From assembly GCF_004006235.1 (NCBI RefSeq), contig NZ_CP034753.1, forward strand, positions 124,001 through 188,000: a stretch of 64,000 nt of DNA, in the 5' to 3' direction. The stretch is from Agromyces sp. LHK192 (GTDB taxonomy: Bacteria; Actinomycetota; Actinomycetes; Actinomycetales; Microbacteriaceae). The first letter of the stretch is position 1. Each line of letters starts with the position of its first letter. A program made the position numbers and the translations under genes. Of the stretch, positions 49,929 to 58,343 are shown piece by piece. Below the pieces are notes generated by a model. It ran no database searches. It was not told the DNA's origin and was given only the letters and a program-made list of their open reading frames with translations.

Positions 49929-50648
49929 ACGCACCGCGCCCGCCAGCATGTCGGCCGTGATGACGGGGATCGGCGCGGTCAACGGCGGCAGCTCGAGGCC
50001 CTCGGCCGCCAGTGCTGCACGGTGCTTCGCCTTCCAGGAACGGACGGTCGCGAAGAACGGCGCGTCCGTGAGCGCGAACGAACTCGCCCGCTCTCCGGCG
50101 AGGATCACCGGCACCTCCAGGCTCGACCCGTCGCGACGGATCCGGAGGAGCGCGACCGGAACCACCGTGGACCCGGCGACGGTCGAGTCGCTGCGGATGG
50201 CGCGCACCTCGCGCCAGTGGATCTCGTGCACGCGCCGTGGTCGGCGACCGCCCGTCCAGAGCGAGAGACCGCGTTCGTCGGCGACGACCGAGAATCGGGC
50301 GGGCAGGTGAACGCGGGCACCGAGCTCGACCAGCGCGGCGCGCATCGCCGAGTGGCGGACCCCGGTCGAGACGTCGGCCGTGGGGTTGGCGGACTCGAGG
50401 GCCCGCCGGCGCCCGCGAGCTGCGCCCCGTCCGGCGAGGCGGCGGATGCCGGCGATGACGAGCCCGGTCGCGCACACCACGGCGAACACCTGCGCGGCGA
50501 GAGCGCCCGACACGGGGACCGGCGGCAGCATCGCGATCACGCGATCGACCTCGGGCGGGAGCACGGCGAGTACGCCGATGACGAGGGCCGCGACAGCGGC
50601 CACGATCAGGATCAGCGAGATGCGGACGCGGGCGGATGAGATGGGCAC
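49926..50648 (-). CDS. Two-TM membrane protein with a C-terminal PH-like domain
   Basis: A 240-residue protein. Two hydrophobic helices (about 9-30 and 48-68) are followed by an arginine-rich loop. The C-terminal 150 residues are beta-rich (SVVADERGLSLWTGGRRPRRVHEIHWREVRAI abridged: FSVVADERGL...HWREVRAI), reminiscent of bacterial PH-like domains that follow membrane segments. It ends ITADMLAGAVR. No characterised homologue is recognised. The ATG at 50648 lacks a clear RBS. It lies between the surface-protein gene and hemA on the same strand. Confidence 0.72.
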   Translation of the reverse strand: MPISSARVRISLILIVAAVAALVIGVLAVLPPEVDRVIAMLPPVPVSGALAAQVFAVVCATGLVIAGIRRLAGRGAARGRRRALESANPTADVSTGVRHSAMRAALVELGARVHLPARFSVVADERGLSLWTGGRRPRRVHEIHWREVRAIRSDSTVAGSTVVPVALLRIRRDGSSLEVPVILAGERASSFALTDAPFFATVRSWKAKHRAALAAEGLELPPLTAPIPVITADMLAGAVR

Positions 50649-50773
50649 GTCGGACTCCGGAGGGGGATCGGAGGCGCGCCGCCGTTGGCGCGTCGTCGTG
50701 TGGGGGCACGACCTCGCCGATGTTAGCGCGAACGGCGTGTCCTCCGGAAGGGGGACACGCGGCGCCCCCGGTA

Positions 50774-50815
50774 CGACCGAGGCCCGCCACCCCAGGGGAT
50801 GACGGGCCTCGGTCG
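50774..50815 (-). terminator. Terminator hairpin after the large surface-protein gene
   Basis: Perfect 13-bp arms CGACCGAGGCCCG / CGGGCCTCGGTCG enclose a 16-nt loop that can itself pair CCCC with GGGG. It lies about 24 bp downstream of the stop at 50839. Confidence 0.85.
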
Positions 50816-50838
50816 CGGTCGGATCCGACCGGCGTGGA

Positions 50839-53289
50839 TCAGTCGCGGGCTGCGGCGCGGCGACGGAGCATCGTCACCGCGATCGCGGCGCCGCCGAGCA
50901 GCATCGTCGCGAGGGCGATGACCGACGCGGTGAGACCGTCGAAGCCGGTCGACGCGAGGCCGGCAGCGGCGTTGCCCGTCGACGCCGTGGCCGAGCCGGC
51001 GGTCGCGACGGGTGCCGCCGAGACCTCGATCGGAACCTCGATCGTGCTGCCGTCGGCGAGCACCGCGACGACGTGGTGCGAGCCGGTCGGGGTCGTGGTC
51101 GGGATCGTCGCGGTGAATGCGATCGAGCCGTCGGCGCCGGCGGTCACGGTCCCGAGCGCGACCGGCGTCGAGTGGAGTTCGAGTTCGACCTCTTCGCCGT
51201 CGCCGAAGTTCGCGCCGGTGACCTGCACGGTGCCGCCCGGCACGGTGTTCACGGTGTCGATCGCGAGGTACGGCGCGGGTGCCGGTGCGGGCTCGCCCTC
51301 GCCGTCGCCCTCGCCGCCGTCGCCGCCCTCGGACAGCGAGGAGTCGATCACGATGGTGCGGGTGACGGTGCGGTTGTTGCCGGCGAGGTCGTTCACTCCG
51401 GCCTTCAGCGTGTAGGTGCCGTCGGCGAGGCCGGCGGGCAGGGCCCACGAGCCGCTCCACCCGGCTGCGCCGCCCGTCGCCTGCGCGCCGAGGGACTTCA
51501 GGAGCTTGCCGTCCTGGTACAGGTTCACGACGGGCTTGTCGAGGCCGAACGCGTCGGCGACCTGCGCGTTGACGACGACGCCCTCGCTCGCGGCGAACGC
51601 AGCACCCTCGGCCGGGTCGACGATGGTGAACGTCGGCCGGGTGTTGTCGACGACGACCTTGATGGTGGTGGTCGACTTGTTGCCGGCGAGGTCGGTCGCG
51701 GTCGCGAGCAGCGTGTGCTCACCATCGGCGACGGTCTTCGTGTCCCACGAGAACGCGGGCTGGGCGCCGTTCGTCGCCTGGTGGGCGTACGCGAGGCCGT
51801 CGTTGTCGAGGCGGAGGTTGTACGACTTCAGGTTCGCGTCGCCCAGGGTCACCTGCACGGGCACGACGCCCTTGAGGTGGGCCGCAGCGACGGGCGAGTC
51901 GATCGTGACGGCCGGCTTCGTGTTGTCGATCGTGAAGGGCACGACGCGGTTCGCCGAGAGGCCGTCCTGGTCGATCGCGTTGATCTTCAGCTGGTAGGCG
52001 CCGTCGGGGTATGCAGCCGTGTCGATCACGAGCTTCGGCTTGAGGCCCGAGTTGCTCGAACCCGGGGCCTTGGTGTTGTCCGTGAGCCAGGTGCCGTTGC
52101 GGTTGAGCTCGAGGTAGGTGTAGCTGATGTTCTCGTCCTGGAGTTCGACGGTGAACGTCTGCTTGCCGGCCACGACGCTGCCGTCGGCGAGCAGCTTCGT
52201 GATGATCGGGGCGGTGACCAGCTTGGTGAAGGGCTGGGTGAAGCAGCCGTGGTCGACGCTGGTCAGGGTGATCGAGTTGGCGCCGGCGTTGACGTAGACC
52301 TTGATGCTGCCGATCTTCGGGTTCGACTGGAGGTCGGCGGCCAGGTTGCGGCTCTCGTAGTAGCCGCCCTTGAGCGAGGCCTCGGGGAAGATGCCGGACT
52401 GGGCGGTCCAGAAGCGTCCGTCGTCGTCGTAGTGCAGCTGCTGGGTGAGGTCGCCGCCCTCGAGGATGATGCCGCCCCACCAGATGCCCGAACGCTCGCC
52501 GTTCGCGGCGAGGCGCGCGAGGTCGGCCAGGCGGGTGTCCGCGGGGAGGTTCGCCATCGCCCAGGCCGAGCCGCTCGCCGTCGCGGTGAGCTTCATCGAG
52601 CCGTTCTTCCACGTCGGGGTGACGCCGGGCTTGACGATCCAGTCGCCGAGGGCGGCGTCGGTCACCGGCGCGAGCGTGGTGACGGCGTCGCAGGTGGCGA
52701 CGGTGTAGGGGTCGAAGTCGTAGCGGTGGGAGCCTGCCACGACGGCGTGGACGACGCCGTCGCCCTTCACGCCGGAGCCGAGGCTGAAGCCGACCTGCAC
52801 GAGACGGGCGTTCGGCGCCGCGGCCGACCACTGGGCGAGCGTGCCGAACCACTCGCTGCCGTTGCCGCCGTTCTCGGCGCCCGAGGGGTCGAGGTCCTTG
52901 AGCGCCTGGCTCGAACCGCCCGTGAGCCACCAGTTCTGGCCGTACACCGACTCGCCGACGAGGATGCCGTCGCCCTTGCCGTCGCCGGTCACGTCGACGA
53001 CGAACTGCGCACCGGGGGCGACGCCCTCGGTCGCGGTGTAGTCGACCGAGCCCGACGTCACGTCGGCCAGCGCCAGGTCGACGCCGAGGTAGCCCGCGAC
53101 CTTGTCCGTCGAGGTCGCACCCTCGGTCCAGATGTGCAGGCCGTCGGCGGTGCGCTCGTAATGCCCGGTCGCGCGGGTCTGGCTGAAGTCCCATTCGGCG
53201 AGCGTCTCGGCCTGCGCCGGGAGGGCGATGCCGGCGGCTGCGAGCGCGAGGCCCGCGACGCCGCCGACGGCGATCGTCTTCCTGATCAT
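50839..53289 (-). CDS. Large secreted surface protein with Ig-like repeats and LAxTG anchor
   Basis: An 816-residue exported protein. The signal peptide (about 1-27) ends ALPAQA. Residues about 30-390 are a beta-rich domain with tryptophan-rich strands (SEWFGTLAQWSAAAP, GIWWGGIILEGGDL), suggestive of carbohydrate binding. At least three Ig-like modules follow (TFTVELQDENISYTYLELN, PVAAAHLKGVVPVQVTLGDANL, DPAEGAAFAASEGVVVNAQV), then an acidic Gly/Glu linker and a last beta domain. The C-terminus is LASTG, a hydrophobic helix and RRRAAARD, a class E sortase signal. It interrupts the heme cluster and its role is unknown. Confidence 0.85.
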   Translation of the reverse strand: MIRKTIAVGGVAGLALAAAGIALPAQAETLAEWDFSQTRATGHYERTADGLHIWTEGATSTDKVAGYLGVDLALADVTSGSVDYTATEGVAPGAQFVVDVTGDGKGDGILVGESVYGQNWWLTGGSSQALKDLDPSGAENGGNGSEWFGTLAQWSAAAPNARLVQVGFSLGSGVKGDGVVHAVVAGSHRYDFDPYTVATCDAVTTLAPVTDAALGDWIVKPGVTPTWKNGSMKLTATASGSAWAMANLPADTRLADLARLAANGERSGIWWGGIILEGGDLTQQLHYDDDGRFWTAQSGIFPEASLKGGYYESRNLAADLQSNPKIGSIKVYVNAGANSITLTSVDHGCFTQPFTKLVTAPIITKLLADGSVVAGKQTFTVELQDENISYTYLELNRNGTWLTDNTKAPGSSNSGLKPKLVIDTAAYPDGAYQLKINAIDQDGLSANRVVPFTIDNTKPAVTIDSPVAAAHLKGVVPVQVTLGDANLKSYNLRLDNDGLAYAHQATNGAQPAFSWDTKTVADGEHTLLATATDLAGNKSTTTIKVVVDNTRPTFTIVDPAEGAAFAASEGVVVNAQVADAFGLDKPVVNLYQDGKLLKSLGAQATGGAAGWSGSWALPAGLADGTYTLKAGVNDLAGNNRTVTRTIVIDSSLSEGGDGGEGDGEGEPAPAPAPYLAIDTVNTVPGGTVQVTGANFGDGEEVELELHSTPVALGTVTAGADGSIAFTATIPTTTPTGSHHVVAVLADGSTIEVPIEVSAAPVATAGSATASTGNAAAGLASTGFDGLTASVIALATMLLGGAAIAVTMLRRRAAARD

Positions 53290-53589
53290 GCTGTTCCTTC
53301 TCGGGTGGTGAACGCATGCGTCGACGGTGCGGGCGGCGTTCTCCGGCGCGATCGGCCGTCGTGGGCGATCTGGTGCGCGGGCGCGCGCCGGGTTCGGATG
53401 GTCGCCGCGGGGGAGCGACGAGGGGGCGATGGTGCGACCCTCGGCCGGCGGAAACGGGGGGACGGGTACGCCGAACGTCGGGTTCCGTCAACGATACGTG
53501 CGCATCGAACACGGTGAACGCGCTTTCCGTGCCCCACTTCGGGGGCCACCGCATGGGGCCGTCTGCGGCGTCTCCCAGCCGCCGACTGC
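53290..53589. other. Divergent intergenic region between surface-protein gene and hemE
   Basis: About 300 bp contain no supportable gene. On the minus strand TTGACG with TACCCG 17 nt later (around 53460-53490) is a possible promoter of the surface-protein gene. Close to its start the minus strand carries GAAGGAAC as RBS. The hemE -10 box lies just beyond the right end. Confidence 0.5.
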
Positions 53590-53601
53590 GAGAATGTGCG
53601 G
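53590..53601 (+). promoter_or_regulatory. Leaderless extended -10 box of hemE
   Basis: TGC-GAGAAT (hexamer 53590-53595) is followed by 6 nt and GTG at 53602. This favours 53602 over the in-frame GTG at 53596 as the start and mirrors the hemA promoter. Confidence 0.6.
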
Positions 53602-54747
53602 GTGATCCTCCCACCGCAGCATCCGCTCTCCGCAGGTCTCACGTCGGATTCGCGCCTCGTCCGCGCCTACCGGGGGCAGCGTTCGGACACGACGCCCGTG
53701 TGGTTCATGCGCCAGGCGGGTCGGTCGCTGCCCGAGTACCGCGAACTGCGCGTCGGCACGCGCATGCTCGACGCCTGCCTCGACCCCGCCCTCGCGGCCG
53801 AGATCACGCTGCAGCCGATCCGCCGCCACGGCGTCGACGCGGGCATCTTCTTCAGCGACATCGTGGTCCCGCTGAAGCTCGTGGGGGTCGACGTCGAGAT
53901 CGAGCCGGGACGCGGTCCGGTGTTCGGCCGCGCGTACGGTGACGCGGCGGCGATCGCCGAGTTGACCGCGATCGATCCGGCTGCGCTCGACGAGGCATCC
54001 GCACCGATCACCGAAGCCGTGCAGCGCACGATCGCCGAGCTGAACACGACCGCTCCCGCGGGTCGCAGCGAGGGCGCCACGCCGCTGATCGGGTTCGCCG
54101 GTGCGCCGTTCACGCTCGCCGCCTACCTCGCCGAGGGCGGTCCGTCGAAGGATCACCTCGCCGCGCGCACCCTCATGCACGCGGACCCGGGCGCGTGGAG
54201 CGCGCTCATGGACTGGACGGCCGAGCTCACGGGCCGGTTCCTGCGCACCCAGGTCGTCGCGGGCACGTCGGCCGCGCAGCTGTTCGACTCGTGGGCCGGG
54301 GGGCTGTCGCTGGCCGACTACGAGCGCCACGTCGCACCGGCCTCCGCGAAGGCGCTCGCCTTCGTGCACGACCTGTCGTACGAGACGACGGATGCCTCGG
54401 GCGAAGCCCTCACCCGCTCGGTGCCGGTCGTGCACTTCGGCGTGGGCACCGGCGAGCTGCTCGGCGCGATGCGCAACGTCGGCGCCGACGCCGTCGGCGT
54501 CGACTACCGGGTGCCGCTCGACGTCGCAGCCGAGCGGGTCGGGCCGGAAGTCGCGCTGCAGGGCAACCTCGACCCCGCGCTGCTGGCGGCACCCGCCGAC
54601 GTGCTCGACGACGCCGTGCGCGACGTGCTGCGTCGCGGCCGGTCGGCCCCCGGTCACGTGTTCAACCTCGGTCACGGGGTGCCGCCGTCGACCGACCCCG
54701 ACGCGCTGACCCGCGTGGTCGAACTCGTGCACGAGGCCGGCGCGTGA
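53602..54747 (+). CDS. hemE: Uroporphyrinogen III decarboxylase
   Basis: A 381-residue enzyme that removes four carboxyl groups from uroporphyrinogen III to give coproporphyrinogen III. The N-terminal substrate motif is PVWFMRQAGRSLPEYRE. GIFFSDIVVPLKLVG and GFAGAPFTLAAYLAEGG follow, with the C-terminal NLGHGVPPSTDPD. The start is placed at GTG 53602 from the -10 spacing, with GTG 53596 as the alternative. Its TGA overlaps the GTG start of hemY by 4 nt, giving a coupled heme operon. Confidence 0.94.
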   Translation: MILPPQHPLSAGLTSDSRLVRAYRGQRSDTTPVWFMRQAGRSLPEYRELRVGTRMLDACLDPALAAEITLQPIRRHGVDAGIFFSDIVVPLKLVGVDVEIEPGRGPVFGRAYGDAAAIAELTAIDPAALDEASAPITEAVQRTIAELNTTAPAGRSEGATPLIGFAGAPFTLAAYLAEGGPSKDHLAARTLMHADPGAWSALMDWTAELTGRFLRTQVVAGTSAAQLFDSWAGGLSLADYERHVAPASAKALAFVHDLSYETTDASGEALTRSVPVVHFGVGTGELLGAMRNVGADAVGVDYRVPLDVAAERVGPEVALQGNLDPALLAAPADVLDDAVRDVLRRGRSAPGHVFNLGHGVPPSTDPDALTRVVELVHEAGA

Positions 54748-56270
54748 GCGACGTACGAACCCCGAGCGCCGACGGCACGGGGGTCGGGCGCGAGGAGCGC
54801 ACCGCCGACGTCGTCGTGGTCGGCGGCGGGGTCGCGGGCCTCGTCGCAGCGCTCGAGTGCGCGCGCATCGGGCTCGTGGTGACGGTTCTCGAGCGCGAGT
54901 CGGCCCCCGGCGGCTGCGTCGGCCGTATCGAGCTCGACGGGCTCACCCTCGATTCTGGTGCGGAGTCGTTCGCGACGCGCGGCGGCTCCGTCGCCGAGCT
55001 CCTCGGCGAACTCGGCCTGGCCGACGACATCGTGGCGCCGAATGCGTCGGGCGCATGGCTCGTCCTGCCCGACGACCGCGGCGGCGTGCGCGCCGCCCCG
55101 CTGCCGAAGACCGGCATGCTGGGCATCCCGGCGAACCCGCTCGGCGACGACGTGCGCGAGATCATCGGCTGGCGCGGCGCGATCCGGGCCTACCTCGACC
55201 GCGTCCGCCCCATCCTCAAGATCGGCCGGGCCCACAGCCTGGGTGCGCTCGTGCGTCAGCGCATGGGCCGGCTCGTGCTCGACCGGCTGGTGACGCCGAT
55301 CTCGTCGGGGATCTACTCGTCGGACCCCATGGACCTCGACCTCGACGTCGTGGCGCCCGGGCTCAACGAGGCGATGTCCCGCAACGGCTCGCTGTCGGGC
55401 GGCGTCGGCGAACTCGTCGAGACCAGGCGTGCCGGCAGTGCGGTGCAGGGGCTGCGCGGTGGCATGCACCGTCTCGTCGACGCGCTGCTCGCCGAGCTCG
55501 ACCGCTTCGGCGTCACGGTGGTGACGGGCGCCGACGTCACCGGGCTGGAGTCGCTCGCGTACGCCTCGGCGACGACCGGCCCCGACGAGTCGCCGGGATG
55601 GCGCGCGACCGCGGCCGTCGGCGAGTCGGCGCTCGTCGTGGACGCGGCCTACGCGATCGTCGCGACGCCCGCGCGGTCGTCGCGAGCGCTGCTCGCCACC
55701 GCGGTCGACGGCTGGGCCGACGTCGCGGAGTGGCCCGACTCGACCGCCGTCGAGATCGTCACGCTGGTCCTCGACGCCCCCGCGCTCGCCGACGCCCCGC
55801 GCGGCACCGGCGTGCTCGTCGCCGCCGATGCCCCCGGCGTCGCCGCGAAGGCGCTGACGCACTCCAGTGCCAAGTGGGCGTGGGTGGCCGAGGCCGCCGG
55901 CTCGCGCCAGGTCGTACGGCTCTCGTACGGTCGCGCCGGCGCCGCGAACCCGCTCGACGGACTCGGTGAGCGAGCCGTCGAGGAGCTCGCCGTCGCGGAC
56001 GCAGCCCTCCTGACCGGCGTTCCCCTGGCACCCGCGATGCTCGTGGCATCCGGTCGTACCGTCTGGCGCGACGCGGTCTCGCACGCCGCGCTGGGCCAGC
56101 GCGACCGGGTCCGTGCCGTCGAGGAGGCGCTCGCCGCCGTGCCCGGCCTCGAGGCGACCGGCTCCTGGCTGTCCGGCACCGGGCTGGCGTCGGTCGTGCC
56201 GCACGCCAGGGCCGCCGCGGAACGCGTCAGGCACCTGGCCGTCGCCGCCCGTGCGGGCGAGGGCGCATAG
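54744..56270 (+). CDS. hemY: Coproporphyrinogen III oxidase / protoporphyrinogen oxidase (HemY/CgoX type)
   Basis: A 508-residue FAD enzyme. The dinucleotide-binding motif is VVVVGGGVAGLVAALECARIG, then DSGAESFATRGG and GGVGELVE segments, typical of the HemY family. In actinobacteria, which use the coproporphyrin-dependent heme pathway, this enzyme (CgoX) oxidises coproporphyrinogen III to coproporphyrin III. That assignment is family knowledge, not read from residues. The GTG at 54744 overlaps the hemE stop. An arginine-rich longer frame upstream is a shadow of hemE. No ferrochelatase or decarboxylase gene follows here. Confidence 0.92.
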   Translation: MSDVRTPSADGTGVGREERTADVVVVGGGVAGLVAALECARIGLVVTVLERESAPGGCVGRIELDGLTLDSGAESFATRGGSVAELLGELGLADDIVAPNASGAWLVLPDDRGGVRAAPLPKTGMLGIPANPLGDDVREIIGWRGAIRAYLDRVRPILKIGRAHSLGALVRQRMGRLVLDRLVTPISSGIYSSDPMDLDLDVVAPGLNEAMSRNGSLSGGVGELVETRRAGSAVQGLRGGMHRLVDALLAELDRFGVTVVTGADVTGLESLAYASATTGPDESPGWRATAAVGESALVVDAAYAIVATPARSSRALLATAVDGWADVAEWPDSTAVEIVTLVLDAPALADAPRGTGVLVAADAPGVAAKALTHSSAKWAWVAEAAGSRQVVRLSYGRAGAANPLDGLGERAVEELAVADAALLTGVPLAPAMLVASGRTVWRDAVSHAALGQRDRVRAVEEALAAVPGLEATGSWLSGTGLASVVPHARAAAERVRHLAVAARAGEGA

Positions 56271-56299
56271 CCGCAGCGGCATATTCGGTCGCCCGGGCC

Positions 56300-56318
56300 G
56301 TCGCAACCCCCTTGCGAC
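56300..56318 (+). terminator. Hairpin after hemY
   Basis: GTCGCAA-CCCCC-TTGCGAC forms a perfect 7-bp stem 30 bp after the hemY stop, with TTCGGGG following. A candidate terminator separating the heme and envelope operons. Confidence 0.6.
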
Positions 56319-56382
56319 GCCGCCTTCGGGGTCTACGCTGGGTAGACGTCGCCGTGCCGGAGGCGGCGGGAATGGGGTGGAC

Positions 56383-56856
56383 ATGAGGGGCAAGATCCTC
56401 TTCGTCGTCGGACTCGGCGTCGGGTACGTGCTGGGCACGCGAGCCGGGCGCGAACGGTACGAGCAGATCCGGCGCGCAGCGCAGGGCGTCTGGAACCAGC
56501 CCGTCGTGCAGCAGGGTGTCGAAACGGTGAAGGACTTCGCCGCTGCGCGAGTCGGTGACGCCGGCGACGTGCTGCTCGACAAGGCGAAGGACCTGATCGG
56601 GCAGGCCACGAAGCGATCGGGCGCCACCAAGCGCGACGTCTCCAAGGCCGCCGACCAGGCACGGTCGAGCGTGTCGAAGACCGCCGACGCCGTGAAGTCC
56701 GCGGTCGATTCGGCGGCGGGCGCGCTCGAGGACGCCGTCGACGAGGCCGAGGATGCCGCGGGCAAGGCCGCGAAGCCCAACCCGCGGTCGACGACCAAGC
56801 GCACCTCGAGCAGCCGGTCGACCGGTTCCCGCAAGCCCGCGGCATCCGATTCCTAG
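56383..56856 (+). CDS. YtxH-like membrane-associated protein with Ala/Lys-rich tail
   Basis: A 157-residue protein. One N-terminal hydrophobic helix with a glycine zipper (GKILFVVGLGVGYVLGTRAG) and a following RERYEQIRRAAQ match YtxH-type proteins. From residue 45 on it is a long alanine/lysine/aspartate-rich amphipathic helix (LEA-like KAADQARSSVSKTADAVK), then a basic Ser/Arg tail. Such proteins may bridge membrane and nucleoid or act in stress, but function is unknown. TACGCT within the inverted pair GTCTAC/GTAGAC (about 56331-56347) may be its -10. First gene of a three-gene operon. Confidence 0.83.
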   Translation: MRGKILFVVGLGVGYVLGTRAGRERYEQIRRAAQGVWNQPVVQQGVETVKDFAAARVGDAGDVLLDKAKDLIGQATKRSGATKRDVSKAADQARSSVSKTADAVKSAVDSAAGALEDAVDEAEDAAGKAAKPNPRSTTKRTSSSRSTGSRKPAASDS

Positions 56857-56877
56857 GATCAGCTGAGGAGACGACCC

Positions 56878-57276
56878 ATGGCCGATCCGAACGAACGCTC
56901 CCTCTTCACCCTCATCGGCGAACTCCCGGACCGGGTCCAGGCCCTCGTCCGCGCGGAGATCGACCAGATCAAGGCCGAGCTCAGCTACAAGGCCAAGCAC
57001 TTCGGCATCGGCGCGGGGCTCTTCGTCGCCGCCGCATTCGTGGCGGTGTTCCTGCTCGGCACGCTGATCGCGACCGGCATCCTCGCCCTCGCGCTCGTGA
57101 TGCCCGCATGGGCCGCAGCGCTGACCGTCTCGGGCATCCTGCTGCTGATCATCGCCGCGATGGTGGGCATCGCGATCCTGAACTTCAAGCGGGGCTCGGA
57201 GCCGCTCGAGTCGATCGAGAGCCTGCGCAAGGACATCGACGCCGTGAAGGGAACGGGTGACTATGACCGCCGCTGA
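56878..57276 (+). CDS. Phage-holin-superfamily III-like membrane protein
   Basis: A 132-residue protein of the actinobacterial Phage_holin_3_6 group: an amphipathic N-terminal helix (LFTLIGELPDRVQALVRAEIDQIKAEL), two adjacent TM helices (LFVAAAFVAVFLLGTLIATGIL and ALTVSGILLLIIAAMVGIAIL, both abridged in sense), then a charged tail. In chromosomes it sits with YtxH and DUF3618 genes and is not a lysis gene. GGAGAC precedes the ATG. It overlaps the next gene by 14 nt. Confidence 0.86.
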   Translation: MADPNERSLFTLIGELPDRVQALVRAEIDQIKAELSYKAKHFGIGAGLFVAAAFVAVFLLGTLIATGILALALVMPAWAAALTVSGILLLIIAAMVGIAILNFKRGSEPLESIESLRKDIDAVKGTGDYDRR

Positions 57277-57583
57277 CCCCCTCCAGCCCGGCGCCCCCCG
57301 CGTGTCGAAGCGCGAGCAGGCGACCCGCGACCGCAACCTCACGAGGGTCCAGGCCCGAGCCAACGTCGAGCTGGCGCGCGCCGACTTCGTCGACCTGCTC
57401 AACGGCCTCGAAGACAAGCTGAACGTGCCCAAGCAGGTCAACCGCGCGACCGCGCGCGCGAAGGTGAAGCTCCGTCGGTTCGCCGAGGAGCAGCCGGTCG
57501 CCGCGGTCGCCGCGACCGTCGGCGTCGCGCTCGCCGTCGGCGGGGTCGTCTGGCTCGTCGTGCGGAACGCCACGAAGCCCTGA
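57263..57583 (+). CDS. DUF3618-family membrane protein
   Basis: A 106-residue protein. The start is basic and hydrophilic, followed by a helix with VELARADFVDLLNGLEDKLN and a basic stretch (RATARAKVKLRRFAEEQP), the DUF3618 signature. One TM helix follows near VAAVAATVGVALAVGGVVW. The ATG at 57263 lies inside the end of the holin-like gene, and a GTG at 57257 is also possible. Together with the YtxH- and holin-like genes it forms a conserved envelope operon of unknown role. Confidence 0.83.
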   Translation: MTAADPLQPGAPRVSKREQATRDRNLTRVQARANVELARADFVDLLNGLEDKLNVPKQVNRATARAKVKLRRFAEEQPVAAVAATVGVALAVGGVVWLVVRNATKP

Positions 57584-57590
57584 CCCGACG

Positions 57591-58283
57591 GTGAACGACG
57601 CGCCGACGGATGCCGCGACGGCTGCGGCCGGACCGTCCGCGTCGTCGTCGGATGCCACGACCGCGGTCGACCGGGTCGCCGACGAGTTGCGGTCCGAGAT
57701 CCTCCGCGGCGCGCTCGCCACCGGGACCCCGCTTCGGGAGGAGCAGATCGCGGCCCGGCTCGGCGGCTCGCGGCACACCGTGCGCGCGGCGTTCCAGCGG
57801 CTCGTCGCCGAGCGACTCGCGGTCGCGGAGGCGTACCGCGGGGTTCGGGTGACGAGCTTCGACCGCCACGAGATCGCCGCGCTGCAGGACCTGCGGGCGG
57901 CGCTCGAGTGCGAGGCGGTGCGCCTCGCACGGGCTCGATACGGCGACGTCTGGCCCGACGAGGTCCTCGCCCCCGCGAGGGCGGCGCTCGACCGGTTCGA
58001 TCCCGGTGTCGGCGACGGCGACGTCGACTGGCTCGAGGTGGAGCACGCCCACGCGGAGTTCCACCAGGCGCTCGTTGCGGCATCCGGCAGCCCACGCATC
58101 GTCGAGGCGTACCGGGCACTCGGCAGCGAACTGCTGCTGTTCCTGCTGCAGGTGCGCCCGCACTACGGGCTGGCCGGGCTGGTCGAGGAGCACCGCCTGT
58201 TCCTCGCGGACGTGCAGCAGCGCGGGCCCGACGCGGTCCGCGAGCACCTCGCCCATTCGACGCGGCTGCTTCTCGGCGAGTGA
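57591..58283 (+). CDS. GntR-family regulator, FadR/FCD type
   Basis: A 230-residue transcription factor. The GntR winged helix (about 28-90) reads VADELRSEILRGALATGTPLREEQIAARLGGSRHTVRAAFQRL (abridged: LRSEILRGAL...GGSRHTVRAAF). The C-terminal FCD domain has the metal-binding histidines in HAEFHQALVAASGS and later HLAHSTR. Ligands of the family are small carboxylic acids. The GTG at 57591 is 8 nt after the DUF3618 stop. Convergent with crtEb, 60 bp away; nothing ties it to carotenoid control beyond position. Confidence 0.85.
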   Translation: MNDAPTDAATAAAGPSASSSDATTAVDRVADELRSEILRGALATGTPLREEQIAARLGGSRHTVRAAFQRLVAERLAVAEAYRGVRVTSFDRHEIAALQDLRAALECEAVRLARARYGDVWPDEVLAPARAALDRFDPGVGDGDVDWLEVEHAHAEFHQALVAASGSPRIVEAYRALGSELLLFLLQVRPHYGLAGLVEEHRLFLADVQQRGPDAVREHLAHSTRLLLGE

Positions 58284-58343
58284 GCCGGGCCGGCGGCAGG
58301 GACGGCGGGCGATGGCGACGGCGAGGGCGGGCGCTGCGGGGCC

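Noticed and set aside
56878..57276. Prophage remnant suggested by the holin-like protein
   Set aside because: The gene sits in the usual chromosomal YtxH/holin/DUF3618 operon with no endolysin, integrase or att site nearby.
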